DNA of 64,000 nt, taken from positions 186,001 through 250,000 of the forward strand of contig JAIUNI010000007.1 in the NCBI GenBank assembly GCA_020161935.1, given 5' to 3'. Numbering within the stretch: the first letter of the stretch is position 1; each line of letters begins with the position of its first letter. Shown here piece after piece: positions 51,849 to 60,791 of the stretch. A program made the position numbers and the translations under genes. The stretch comes from Chloroflexota bacterium (GTDB lineage Bacteria > Chloroflexota > Anaerolineae > Aggregatilineales > Phototrophicaceae). The notes under the pieces are model-generated. The model did no database searches, was not told where the DNA came from, and saw nothing but the letters and a program-made list of their open reading frames with translations.

Positions 51849-53102
51849 ATGAACATTACACGCACAGTCGGCATGGCTTCGAGCAAAGAAAAATCGAATT
51901 TTCATCACCTTGTAATGGATGTCGTGTGGTTTGGTCTTGCGATCTCGGCGATTGACCGCTTTCGTGAAGTCTACGCCATCCGCCTCGGCGCGGATACAAC
52001 CCAGCTTACCCTGTTAGCCTCGCTGCCTTCACTCGTGCTGTTCGTCACGTCATCGGTCGCCAATCGCTGGCTAAAGCGTTACGCCAGTTCGAAGGATGCC
52101 ATCAAGTTTCCCGGCCTCATCTTCCGTCTGGCCTTCATCCTGCCCGCGCTAACCGCCTTTTTTCCGCCGGAGCTTCGGCTGCCGTGGCTCATCTTATCCG
52201 TGCTGCTGCCCGCAATCGGGCAAGGCATTGCTGCGGTCGGCTTCATTGTCATGTTCCGCGAGGCGGTATCCGGTTCACTGGTCGCTTCCCTCCATACGCG
52301 CAGGATGATGGTCATTAACATCACCGTTGCCATCAGCGGCCTTACGATGGGCTTCTGGCTGGAACGTGCGCCCTTTCCTTTTAACTACCAAATGGTCTTT
52401 GTCGTCGGCTTTATCCTGTCGCTCATCAGTTGGCGGCATGTCACCAAAGTAGAGCCGCTGCCCGAACTGGTCACTCCGCCGCCAGCCGAACCAACGCAGC
52501 GCGTCAACCCATGGCGCTATCCGACGTTTCAGGTCGTCGCTTTCATCATCGTGCTGTGCTTCATGACTTTCACGTCCATCAAACCCATGCAATCGTTATA
52601 CATGGTGAACGTCTTACACGCCGACGAATGGTTCTTGAGCCTGTTTGGGCTTGTGGAGCTGGCATCCGGTGCGTTCGTAGCCTTGTTTACCGCCCGAGTC
52701 ATTGCCCGCTTCGGCAACCGTACCATGATCGCCTACGGTCTCATTGGTACCGGTATCGCGGCATTCATCATTGCCAGCGCACAATCGCTGCCCATCACCC
52801 TGCTATCAGCCGCAATTGGTGGTTCGGCATGGACAATCGTCAATATTGGTCAGTTCGCTTACTTCAGTGAAATGACCCCGCACGAACACAAAGAACCCTT
52901 CACCACCGCTTATCACCAAACCGTATTCATGGCGACCTTCATCGGTCCCATCATCGGCAAGCTGTTGACAACAGGCGATCTTCCAATGGTATCCGTACTG
53001 GTGATTGGTGCCATCCTGCGCGTCACAGCCGGTATCATGACTCAGATGCACGCTCGTACATGGTATGCCCGCGTCCAAAAGTTCGGCTACAGCCGCCGTT
53101 AA
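51849..53102 (+). CDS. MFS-type permease
   Basis: 417 residues from the ATG at 51849; the frame is open to 51726, but that part is polar and has no ribosome site. About 12 membrane helices in two bundles with a central cytoplasmic loop (RHVTKVEPLPELVTPPPAEP). The first helix DVVWFGLAISAIDRFREVYAIRLG resembles a group of MFS proteins found in Chloroflexota and Bacillota with no known substrate. It converges with the SH3-like gene; the stop codons overlap. Confidence 0.8.
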   Translation: MNITRTVGMASSKEKSNFHHLVMDVVWFGLAISAIDRFREVYAIRLGADTTQLTLLASLPSLVLFVTSSVANRWLKRYASSKDAIKFPGLIFRLAFILPALTAFFPPELRLPWLILSVLLPAIGQGIAAVGFIVMFREAVSGSLVASLHTRRMMVINITVAISGLTMGFWLERAPFPFNYQMVFVVGFILSLISWRHVTKVEPLPELVTPPPAEPTQRVNPWRYPTFQVVAFIIVLCFMTFTSIKPMQSLYMVNVLHADEWFLSLFGLVELASGAFVALFTARVIARFGNRTMIAYGLIGTGIAAFIIASAQSLPITLLSAAIGGSAWTIVNIGQFAYFSEMTPHEHKEPFTTAYHQTVFMATFIGPIIGKLLTTGDLPMVSVLVIGAILRVTAGIMTQMHARTWYARVQKFGYSRR

Positions 53103-53740
53103 GCGCTCTGCCGCGCGGGGGTTATGCTGGGTGTCAAGGTAGGTGTCGGGGTTTCGGTAATCGACGGATCGCGCGTATTGGTTGGCCCAACGGTTGGTGT
53201 CTGTGATGGGGTCATTGTCGGTACGGGTGTTACGCTCGGCGGTGGTGGCTGCGTATTCGTCGGCGTAGGGGTCGGGTTATTCGACTCAATCACACTCTCG
53301 TGCATGTAAGCGATATCCACCCGCCGCGTCTCCGGTTTCCAGTCGATGATGTACCACTCACTGTCTGGCGAGACACGCCCGACCACACAGACCGGATCGC
53401 CTTGAAAAAATGAGGTTAATACAGCGCCGGTTTCACCCGCAGCACCCCGCACACGCGCGTTTGGAACAATCACGGTAAATGGTTCGCAGGGTGGGAATGG
53501 TGTATTTGTCGGTTGAACGGTGGGGATACCGGTTTCAATAAAAGCGGCTGTCGCAGTCGAAACAATTGCAGCGCTGCGGGTCGATTCAATAATCCCTCGT
53601 CCGCCGCTGCGTAAAAAGCTCTGTACACCCAACCAAACATAATACGCACCAAAAACCAGCGCGATGCCTACCAAAAAAATAAGCCACGCTGGTAGTCCAT
53701 CTCGTCCACGCCGATTGGTTGGCCTTCTCCCTAAAGTCAT
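53099..53740 (-). CDS. Membrane-anchored SH3b-like protein with Thr/Pro-rich tail
   Basis: 213 residues from the ATG of MTLGRRPTNRRG at 53740. One membrane helix (LPAWLIFLVGIALVFGAYYVWL), a Thr-rich spacer, an SH3b-like domain (FTVIVPNARVRGAAGETG ... QGDPVCVVGRVSPDSEWYII), and a C-terminal 70-residue tail of PTPT/TPT repeats. SH3b domains often bind peptidoglycan. The stop codon TAA shares the palindrome TTAA with the stop of the convergent MFS gene. Confidence 0.78.
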   Translation of the reverse strand: MTLGRRPTNRRGRDGLPAWLIFLVGIALVFGAYYVWLGVQSFLRSGGRGIIESTRSAAIVSTATAAFIETGIPTVQPTNTPFPPCEPFTVIVPNARVRGAAGETGAVLTSFFQGDPVCVVGRVSPDSEWYIIDWKPETRRVDIAYMHESVIESNNPTPTPTNTQPPPPSVTPVPTMTPSQTPTVGPTNTRDPSITETPTPTLTPSITPARQSA

Positions 53741-53841
53741 AATGCCATCCCGCATACATCTAGGGCGTTTGTACCAGTTCGCGCCGCAAGCTGTCAACCA
53801 ATCAGGGGGTTCGGTGGGCAATCGTCAGGTTAAAACAGGCT

Positions 53842-54213
53842 TCATGAGCGTTCAGTGAGGGCTTCAATCTGGATAAGCATACCGTGTACGTCGAGCGGTT
53901 TAGCAACAAAACCGTCGGCCCCCGCCCGTTTCGCTTCGCGGATATTTTCGTCATCATCCATCGCGGTCATCAGCAGAATGGGAATTGGGGCAGTTTGCGG
54001 CGATTCTTTAAGCAGAGCACACGTGCTGTAACCGGTCAAACCCGGCATATTGACATCCATCAGGATCAGATCAGGCTGCTCGGTCACCGCGATAGCCAGC
54101 GCCTTCTCGCCATTATTAGCGAGCCGAACGTGATAACCGACATTTTCGAGGTGCGCCTGCAATAACTCACGGCTCAGGTAATCATCATCAACCACTAAAA
54201 TCGTCTTTGTCAC
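53842..54213 (-). CDS. Single-domain response regulator (CheY-like receiver)
   Basis: 123 residues, a receiver only. Acidic pocket VVDDDYLSREL, phospho-acceptor Asp in LILMDVNMPGLTG, Thr in LLMTAMDD, Lys in FVAKPLDV. No output domain. It may serve a kinase elsewhere; the nearest kinase is at 60.8-62.3 kb. It is close to the PadR gene but on the opposite strand. Confidence 0.95.
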   Translation of the reverse strand: MTKTILVVDDDYLSRELLQAHLENVGYHVRLANNGEKALAIAVTEQPDLILMDVNMPGLTGYSTCALLKESPQTAPIPILLMTAMDDDENIREAKRAGADGFVAKPLDVHGMLIQIEALTERS

Positions 54214-54287
54214 GCTTCACTATCCTGTTGCCGTGCTTAACTCTTGTCGTAATTGTAGTCGGTGAACCATTCGGATGCCACAGGTAA

Positions 54288-54316
54288 TTGCTGCCTACCC
54301 TATTCCATGCTAGAAT
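54288..54316 (+). promoter_or_regulatory. Promoter of the padR-type gene, giving a leaderless mRNA
   Basis: TTGCTG (54288-54293) and TAGAAT (54311-54316) are separated by 17 bp. The expected start of transcription, about 7 bases on, coincides with the ATG at 54324. No ribosome site precedes that ATG. Confidence 0.6.
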
Positions 54317-54323
54317 AGCCTGC

Positions 54324-54848
54324 ATGAGCCAACCTACACCCGACGAAACCCTACTCGGTCTGCTGACGCACCAACCTCAGCATGGCTATCAACTGCTCGA
54401 AACCTTTGAGGATGTGCAGGCGTTAGGTCGCGTCTGGAAGCTGAGTACCAGCCAGCTTTACGCGGTACTCAAACGCTTACAAAATCAGGGGTTCATTACA
54501 GGCGAAGAAGCCTACTCAATAGATGCCCCACCTCGTACGGTCTACCACATCACATCCAACGGTGAGGCATATGTCAAAGCGTGGTTGTGGGAAAACCACC
54601 CGTCGCCGAGTGTGCGGCGGGTGCGGGTCGAGTTCCTGAGCCGGTTGTATATCGCCCGACTACTCAACTTCTCGCAGGCTGACATCATCCGGCACCAAAA
54701 AGTAAGCTGCCTCGCTAAACGAGATGCGCTGCTCGCACAACAAGATTTCACAGATGACAGCATCGGTTCACAAGCACTAGCACTCGAAATCACCCAGTTT
54801 GAATCCATCCTTGCGTGGATTGCACACTTAGAACACATCGCTATTTAA
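54324..54848 (+). CDS. PadR-family transcriptional regulator
   Basis: 174 residues. The winged helix lies at 1-80: LLGLLTHQPQHGYQLLETFE, the helix-turn-helix pair, then QLYAVLKRLQNQGFITGEE and the wing (PPRTVYHITSNGEAYVKAWL). The C-terminal half is the helical dimer region of the PadR-s2/VinR type. It may control the molybdate genes that begin 24 bp downstream; no ModE-type molybdate-binding domain is present, so the effector is unknown. Confidence 0.92.
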   Translation: MSQPTPDETLLGLLTHQPQHGYQLLETFEDVQALGRVWKLSTSQLYAVLKRLQNQGFITGEEAYSIDAPPRTVYHITSNGEAYVKAWLWENHPSPSVRRVRVEFLSRLYIARLLNFSQADIIRHQKVSCLAKRDALLAQQDFTDDSIGSQALALEITQFESILAWIAHLEHIAI

Positions 54849-54872
54849 ATCGCTCAGATTAAAGGGGAGATT

Positions 54873-56138
54873 ATGAAACGCCGTCTATTGAGTTTAGTTC
54901 TTGTTGTCTTGCTGCTTTCGCTGTCACTTGCCGGTATCACCAGCGCCCAAGACACGCAAACCTTAACTGTGTTTGCAGCGTCCTCACTCACGGATGCCTT
55001 CACCGAAATTGGTGATAACTTTAAAACCGCCCACGAGGGAGTTGATGTGGTTTTTAACTTCGGCAGTTCATCTACCCTCGCCACCCAACTTACCGAAGGC
55101 GCACCTGCTGATATTTTTGCCAGCGCCAACGCACGGCAGATGACCGTCGCCAGCGATGCGGGGCGGATTGGGGGCAAGCCGCAAACCTTCGCTAAAAATC
55201 GCCTAATCTTGGTTGTTCCGGCAGATAACCCTGCCAACATCCAATCACTTCATGACCTTGCGAACGAGGGTGTTAAACTGGTGGTCGCCGCCCCCGGTGT
55301 TCCGGTGCGCGATTACACCGACGCGATGATCGAGAAACTGCTGGCAGACCCGAACTTTGGTGAAGACTATAAGACTGCCTTCTACGCCAACGTCGTCTCG
55401 GAAGAAGACAATGTACGTCAGGTGTCGGCGAAGGTCGCGCTGGGTGAAGCGGATGCCGGTTTGGTTTACAAGTCGGACGTGACACCGGACATCGCCGATC
55501 AAGTCATCGCCTTCCCCATACCAGATGCCATCAACACATTGGCGACCTACCCTATCGCCGCAACCGATAACACAGCCACCCCCGAACTCGCTGCGGAATT
55601 TATCGGCTACATTCTTTCTGACGAAGGTCAGGACATTCTGACCAAATGGGGTTTCATCTCCGTCCGCATCCCTGAACTGGCAGCAACCGTCAGCCTGCCA
55701 ACCAACGGCACATTCACTGTGGACGGGCAGGTACTCAACTCACTTAGCCTGACAATCGACGCACTTAAAGCCGACTATACCTCTCACACCACCGATGTCA
55801 CCTATAAGAGTGGCGAGGATACCGTCACCGCCTCGTTTACCGGTGTCTCGTTGTGGGATATTCTTGGTGCGGCACAGCCTAACTTCAATACCGATGTCAA
55901 AAACGATAAACTGAGCACGTTCATCGTCGCGACCGGCAGCGATGGCTACCAAGCAGTCATCGCGTGGGGCGAGATTGACCCTGAATTCGGCAGCCAGCCT
56001 ATTCTCGTGGCCTTCGAACGTGACGGCGAAACACTGGAGCTGCCGACGCTGGTCATCCCCGGTGATGCCCGTGGCGGGCGCTACGTCAGCGGTTTGGTCA
56101 ACCTGAGCCTGCGGGATGCCCCTACCGTCAGCCAATAA
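54873..56138 (+). CDS. modA: Molybdate-binding protein ModA fused to a sulfite-oxidase-fold domain
   Basis: 421 residues. Signal peptide RLLSLVLVVLLLSLSLAGITSA; residues 28-265 are ModA: LTVFAASSLTDAFTEIGDNF, FGSSSTLATQLTEGAPADIF, KVALGEADAGLVYKSDV. Residues about 275-415 form a second domain, TGVSLWDILGAAQ, GSDGYQAVIAWGEIDPEFG, LPTLVIPGDARGGRYVSGL, which matches the Oxidored_molyb (sulfite-oxidase) fold. The ECAGN-type segment with the molybdenum-ligating Cys is not present. The free-standing protein at 56214 is a paralogue of that domain. AGGGGAG precedes the ATG. A perfect terminator follows. Confidence 0.9.
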   Translation: MKRRLLSLVLVVLLLSLSLAGITSAQDTQTLTVFAASSLTDAFTEIGDNFKTAHEGVDVVFNFGSSSTLATQLTEGAPADIFASANARQMTVASDAGRIGGKPQTFAKNRLILVVPADNPANIQSLHDLANEGVKLVVAAPGVPVRDYTDAMIEKLLADPNFGEDYKTAFYANVVSEEDNVRQVSAKVALGEADAGLVYKSDVTPDIADQVIAFPIPDAINTLATYPIAATDNTATPELAAEFIGYILSDEGQDILTKWGFISVRIPELAATVSLPTNGTFTVDGQVLNSLSLTIDALKADYTSHTTDVTYKSGEDTVTASFTGVSLWDILGAAQPNFNTDVKNDKLSTFIVATGSDGYQAVIAWGEIDPEFGSQPILVAFERDGETLELPTLVIPGDARGGRYVSGLVNLSLRDAPTVSQ

Positions 56139-56160
56139 TCGCCAACGAATGTTATGATAC

Positions 56161-56190
56161 AAAGCACCGGATAACGCATCCGGTGCTTTT
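56161..56190 (+). terminator. Terminator between the ModA fusion and its paralogue
   Basis: AAAGCACCGGAT pairs with ATCCGGTGCTTT over 12 bp, loop AACGC, followed by T. It is located 22 bp after the modA stop, so the downstream genes depend on readthrough or a separate promoter. Confidence 0.85.
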
Positions 56191-56213
56191 AGTTATCCAC
56201 CCCTGAGGTACAT

Positions 56214-56654
56214 ATGCTGACGATAGATGGCGCGGTCGCCCAACCACAAAGTTTTTCGCTAACCGACCTGCAAGAACGTTTTCCACAGCGCACCGTTCAT
56301 ACCCGCTACGCCAATGATGACCGCGTTGCGACTGCCGCTTATACAGGGGTTCTCCTATGGGATCTGTTACAGACAGCACAGCCGATTCTGAACACGGATC
56401 AGCCTGAACTGATGCGCGTCATGGCGCGGTCAACCGATGGCTTCCGGTGTATCGTGAAGTGGCACGAGTTTGCCCCCTCAGCCGAGAATAAGCTGATACT
56501 GGTTGGCTGCTTGCAAAATGGGCAACCGCTTGACGACCGCTATGGCCCGCTGCGGTTGGTCGTCCCCGGCGATAAACAAGGGGTGCGCTACATCCGTCAC
56601 CTCGCCTCTCTAACGGTACTGAACCAGCACAGCGACGACCAAGAAGTACAATGA
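56214..56654 (+). CDS. Free-standing sulfite-oxidase-fold protein, paralogue of the ModA C-terminal domain
   Basis: 146 residues; ATG at 56214 with GAGG six bases before. AYTGVLLWDLLQTAQPILNT, RSTDGFRCIVKWHEFAPSAE and PLRLVVPGDKQGVRYIRHL match the second domain of the ModA fusion block by block. No signal peptide, so it is cytoplasmic while the fused copy is exported. The molybdenum-ligating cysteine position is absent. It overlaps modB by 4 bp. Function unknown; binding of a pterin or molybdenum species is a guess from fold and context. Confidence 0.75.
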   Translation: MLTIDGAVAQPQSFSLTDLQERFPQRTVHTRYANDDRVATAAYTGVLLWDLLQTAQPILNTDQPELMRVMARSTDGFRCIVKWHEFAPSAENKLILVGCLQNGQPLDDRYGPLRLVVPGDKQGVRYIRHLASLTVLNQHSDDQEVQ

Positions 56655-57475
56655 CACGACCACCAACGCGCAAGAACACGCTGCAAACCATCAGTGACCG
56701 TTTACCCGGCAAGACACTGCTTGCAGTCGTCGCCATCTTCAGCTTGCTATTCCTTACCCTGCCTATCATCGCGCTGGTCATACGCGCCGTTCAAGCACAA
56801 GCATGGGCGGAACTTGGCGGCTCAGGTCTAATCTCGGCGGTCATACTCAGTTTGTTGACCACCCTCATTACGGCGCTGCTGACGGTCACTTTTGGCACAC
56901 CCCTCGCCTACTTTCTGGCGCGGCGGGATTTCACGGGCAAGCGGCTAGCCAGTGTCCTGATTGAGCTTCCGGTGGTGCTGCCGCCAGCGGTCGCGGGGCT
57001 AGGATTGTTGGTCGCATTTGGTCGGCGCGGGTTGTTCGGCCCGACCTTTGAATCGCTGGGGTGGTCGCTGCCGTTCAGCACGGCGGCAGTCATTATCGCC
57101 CAAACCTTCGTCGCCGCGCCCTTTTACATTCGTGCCGCACAGAACGCCTTCCAAACCGTTGACCCTGAAATCGAAGCCGCAGGACGTGTCGATGGTGCGG
57201 GCGGACTATCTCTCTTTTGGGAGATTACCCTACCCCTCACCAGCCGGTCTTTAGGCGCGGGTTTGGCGCTCAGTTGGGCGCGGGCGCTGGGCGAATTCGG
57301 GGCGACCATCTTGTTCGCGGGCAGCTTGCAAGGCATCACCCAAACGATGCCGCTTCTCATTTATAAAGAGTTCGAGCGCAATATCAACTCCGCTATTTGG
57401 GCAGGTGTTCTGTTGGTAGGCTTCGCGCTGGCGGCCTTGCTGCTCGCCCGCTACCTCGGCAGGAGTGATGCCTAG
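56651..57475 (+). CDS. modB: Molybdate ABC transporter permease
   Basis: 274 residues with five or six membrane helices. The EAA loop that contacts the ATPase is EIEAAGRVDGAGGLSLFWEI, and SWARALGEFGATILFAGSLQ is the classic ModB end. A 40-residue N-terminal stretch before the first helix is longer than usual. It overlaps the upstream gene by 4 bp. No modC ATPase follows: the next gene is a membrane protein of another type, so the ATPase is elsewhere. Confidence 0.93.
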   Translation: MTRPPTRKNTLQTISDRLPGKTLLAVVAIFSLLFLTLPIIALVIRAVQAQAWAELGGSGLISAVILSLLTTLITALLTVTFGTPLAYFLARRDFTGKRLASVLIELPVVLPPAVAGLGLLVAFGRRGLFGPTFESLGWSLPFSTAAVIIAQTFVAAPFYIRAAQNAFQTVDPEIEAAGRVDGAGGLSLFWEITLPLTSRSLGAGLALSWARALGEFGATILFAGSLQGITQTMPLLIYKEFERNINSAIWAGVLLVGFALAALLLARYLGRSDA

Positions 57476-57546
57476 CTGTTTATTTGTCTGTAAGGTCATG
57501 GAAGTAGCCTAACAGCGTAATCTTAATCTTGCAGATTGAGGTCAAT

Positions 57547-59151
57547 ATGACTGTGCAGCCTTCCCGACGAACTTATGCGATTACGCTCTTTCTTATCCTG
57601 CTTATTTGTTATGGTTACTTCCTGCCCAAGTGGGCGGATTGGGGCGCGAATTCCCGTGCCGATATTGTGTATGCCTTCGGTGACAAAGGCACGCTGATAA
57701 TCGACGACTATCACACCAACACCGGTGACCTTGCCTGCTACCCCGGCCCATTTGTCGCCGATCCCGATAATGTACTCGGTGGCGACTGCACCGGTCATTA
57801 CTACAGTGATAAGTCGGTTGGCCCGTCCCTGCTAGCGTTACCCTTCTATATGGTATTCAAAGGGGTTGCCGCCATCCCGCCCGTTCAGAATTTCATCAAC
57901 AGCGGTAAGGGCTTGGGCAGCATGGGCGATACGCTCAACCCCGACGGGCAAGGCATCCGCCCACAGGCCGTTTACGAATATATGGCGCTGGCCTTCATGA
58001 CCTTTTTCGCCTCAGCCGTTCCCTCGGCGCTGCTGGGTGTGGTGGTGTTCTTGATGGCAGCCCGTTTCGCCAGCAAAGATAGCTACGCCTTCTTACTCGC
58101 GCTGGCCTATGGGTTAGCGACGATGGCCTTCCCCTACAGCAACGCCCTTTACCAGCATCAACTGGCGGCGTTTGGTGCGTTCGTCGGCTTTTATCTGCTG
58201 TGGCGCGTCATCTATGAAAACGCAAGTTTGAATTGGCTGTGGCTTGTTGGTGTCTTGTTCAGCTTCTCAGTCATCACCGAATACCCGATTGTCCCCGGCC
58301 TCGCCATTATCTTTATCTGGGCGGCTTATAAGATGCCCAACCGCCTCGCCCTTTACCGCGTGGTGCTGGGTGCAATCCCGCTGGGGCTGCTGTTCGCAGG
58401 GTTCAACTATATGGCTTTCGAAACCATCATTCCGGTCGGCTACAAATACTCGACCAACTGGCAGGGGGAGCATCAATCCGGCTTCCTCAGTTTGCAACTG
58501 CCGTCGCTGGATAATGTGGTGCGACTCTACGGCCTTACCTTCTCGCCCGTACGCGGCATCTTTGTCACCTCGCCCTTCCTGCTGCTGGCGATCTGGGGCT
58601 TTTACCTGATGTGGAAGCAGGTGAAGGAAAAGCGCAGCGCCATTGTTGCTATCGGCCTGTTCGTCGCTTACTTCTTCTTCTACAACTCGTCCAGCGTCAT
58701 GTGGTGGGGTGGCTTCACCATCGGCCCGCGCTACCTGATTCCGATGCTGCCGTTCTTCGTGCTGCCCATCATCTTCGCCTTTAATAAGCTGCTGCCGAAA
58801 ACGTGGGGGAAAGTGCTGGTCACTGTACTCATCGCCATCTCGGTGTTCAGCGTATGGGCGATGAATATCGCGGGACAGTCGTGGCCGGAAATCAACACAT
58901 GGCCGATTACCATCGGTCAAATGATCGTGAACTTCCCGCTGCTCAACTACTCGCTGCCGCTGCTGGCACAGGGCAGGGTCGCCCGTAACTATGCGATGAT
59001 CGCCGGACTCCCCGGTTTGCTCAGTCTCATTCCCTTAATCGTGGCGGTCTTGGGCGTGTACTTCATCGTGCCGCGCCTGCTCACCCGCCGCGAAAACCAA
59101 TCTCAGTTACAAACTCAAAACCTGAAACGCGCTACTGGAGGAACGGATTGA
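57547..59151 (+). CDS. Polytopic membrane protein, GT-C glycosyltransferase-like
   Basis: 534 residues from the ATG at 57547 (GAGG six bases before). About 11-13 membrane helices. An early extracytoplasmic loop (ADIVYAFGDKGTLIIDDYHTNTGD) with acidic residues follows the first helix, as in GT-C enzymes, and another loop contains CYPGPFVADPDNVLGGDC with a possible disulfide. It overlaps by 4 bp the similar-sized membrane protein at 59148. Sugar donor and acceptor unknown; transfer of a lipid-linked sugar is an inference. Confidence 0.7.
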   Translation: MTVQPSRRTYAITLFLILLICYGYFLPKWADWGANSRADIVYAFGDKGTLIIDDYHTNTGDLACYPGPFVADPDNVLGGDCTGHYYSDKSVGPSLLALPFYMVFKGVAAIPPVQNFINSGKGLGSMGDTLNPDGQGIRPQAVYEYMALAFMTFFASAVPSALLGVVVFLMAARFASKDSYAFLLALAYGLATMAFPYSNALYQHQLAAFGAFVGFYLLWRVIYENASLNWLWLVGVLFSFSVITEYPIVPGLAIIFIWAAYKMPNRLALYRVVLGAIPLGLLFAGFNYMAFETIIPVGYKYSTNWQGEHQSGFLSLQLPSLDNVVRLYGLTFSPVRGIFVTSPFLLLAIWGFYLMWKQVKEKRSAIVAIGLFVAYFFFYNSSSVMWWGGFTIGPRYLIPMLPFFVLPIIFAFNKLLPKTWGKVLVTVLIAISVFSVWAMNIAGQSWPEINTWPITIGQMIVNFPLLNYSLPLLAQGRVARNYAMIAGLPGLLSLIPLIVAVLGVYFIVPRLLTRRENQSQLQTQNLKRATGGTD

Positions 59152-60710
59152 CCACCGCACTTGACATCAAAAACCCGCGAAATATTCGCTGGATTGCGCT
59201 CGGCTTATTTGCCCTAGCCATCATTACCCGTATCCCGTTCCAGAGCCAGTACCTATACCACTGGGATTCAGTGAATATGGCATTCGGCATTCTGGACTAC
59301 AACGTCCAAGCTGGCGCACCGCAGTTCCCCGGCTACATCGTGTATATCGTCATCGCCCAACTGGTGAACGCGGTATTCAACGATCCGCAGCGCACGATGC
59401 TGTTCATCAGCCTCGTCAGCAGCGGCCTCGCAGCCGTCGCCATGTTTTATCTCGGCAAGGATATGTTCAATCCGGTCACGGGTGTTATCGCCAGCCTGTT
59501 TCTGATAAGCAGCCCGTTATTCTGGTTCTACGGTGAAATCGCGCTGCCACACGCGCTCGACCTCTTCGCCATCACCTATTCGGCGTGGCTGCTCTACAAG
59601 ATCATGACCGGACACACGCGCTGGCTGTGGTGGACAGTCGTGTTCCTCGCGCTGGTCGGCGGTTTCCGCCAGCAGGATTTGTTGTTCCTTGCGCCCATGA
59701 TTATCTTCGCCTGCTACCGCGTTGGCATCATACGGATTATCGGTACGCTGGTGTTGGGCGGCTTGATCACCGCTGCGTGGTTTATCCCGTTGATGGCGCT
59801 GAGTGGCGGCATCCGTGCCTATCTTGACGGCTCGGCAGCTTTCTCGTCCAGCTTCTTCACCACCACCTCCCTGCTCGACGGCGCGGGTGAGTTCGGCCTA
59901 CGCCGCAACATCTTCAACAAACTCGTTCCCTACACCCTTTATGGTTGGTCGCTGGCTGCCCTGCCCATGCTGTACTGGCTGCCGCAAATTCCCGCGAACT
60001 TCCGGCGCTGGTTGACCAGCCGCAAAGTGTGGTTCCTCATCCTGTGGATTGCACCGGCAGTCGGTTTTTATGCCGTTATCCACATGGGGCAGCAGGGGTT
60101 GGTGTTCGTGTTCCTGCCTGCGCTCATCGTCATCAGTGCCGAAGGCTTATACCGCATGTTCCGGTCACGACCAGCCGTTTTGCGGGCAGCGACAGCGGTG
60201 ATCGTGCTGATTAGTGCGGCCGTATTTGTGATCGGCCCGACCTACCCGCTCGGCCCGAACAGCTTCAAGCTGCTGACCTACAGCACGCTCCGCGAACACG
60301 ACCAAGAACTCAATAATCAGATCACGGCGGTGAAAGAGAACTTCAGCCCCGACGACAGCCTGCTACTCGCAAGTAACTGGCGATTCTTCCAGTTCTACCT
60401 ACCCGACTATAAATTCGCCCGTTTCGTCCTCGGTTCACGGTTTGAGGTGAACGAAGGCCAAGCGACCGGTGCTGACTATGTGAACCAGCCTGTAAGCGCC
60501 TCAGAAGTCGGGTTACCTACCTCTGGCGACTGGAAGATTGTGGTGATGGACGCGGGGCTGGATACCTTCGCCGCTAATCCTGACGCGCTCGAAACCGTAA
60601 CGCTGCCTAACGGCTATACGATGGCTTACTTGCCCGTCCAAGCTGACGAGGTTTATCTGACAGACGGCACGACCTTCGGCGCGGGTAAGCAAACCGCCAG
60701 CGCTGACTAA
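59148..60710 (+). CDS. Polytopic membrane protein, GT39/PMT-like glycosyltransferase
   Basis: 520 residues from a TTG at 59148 that overlaps the preceding TGA (TTGA); GGAGG eight bases before supports the TTG. After the first helix comes SQYLYHWDSVNMAFGILDY, with the Asp expected in the first loop of GT-C enzymes, then PQFPGYIVYIVIAQL, which resembles the ArnT/PMT group. Ten to twelve helices, then a soluble C-terminal domain of about 120 residues. Ends before a bidirectional terminator. Confidence 0.75.
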   Translation: MTTALDIKNPRNIRWIALGLFALAIITRIPFQSQYLYHWDSVNMAFGILDYNVQAGAPQFPGYIVYIVIAQLVNAVFNDPQRTMLFISLVSSGLAAVAMFYLGKDMFNPVTGVIASLFLISSPLFWFYGEIALPHALDLFAITYSAWLLYKIMTGHTRWLWWTVVFLALVGGFRQQDLLFLAPMIIFACYRVGIIRIIGTLVLGGLITAAWFIPLMALSGGIRAYLDGSAAFSSSFFTTTSLLDGAGEFGLRRNIFNKLVPYTLYGWSLAALPMLYWLPQIPANFRRWLTSRKVWFLILWIAPAVGFYAVIHMGQQGLVFVFLPALIVISAEGLYRMFRSRPAVLRAATAVIVLISAAVFVIGPTYPLGPNSFKLLTYSTLREHDQELNNQITAVKENFSPDDSLLLASNWRFFQFYLPDYKFARFVLGSRFEVNEGQATGADYVNQPVSASEVGLPTSGDWKIVVMDAGLDTFAANPDALETVTLPNGYTMAYLPVQADEVYLTDGTTFGAGKQTASAD

Positions 60711-60734
60711 ACCTTAGCGATTCATCTGAAAATA

Positions 60735-60767
60735 AAAACAGAGCGGCTAATATGTCGCTCTGTTTTT
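60735..60767. terminator. Bidirectional terminator
   Basis: AAAACAGAGCG (60735-60745) and CGCTCTGTTTT (60756-60766) form a perfect 11-bp stem with T-runs on both strands, between the converging membrane-protein and histidine-kinase genes. Confidence 0.92.
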
Positions 60768-60791
60768 ATTTGCTTTATTGATGAGTGAGTT

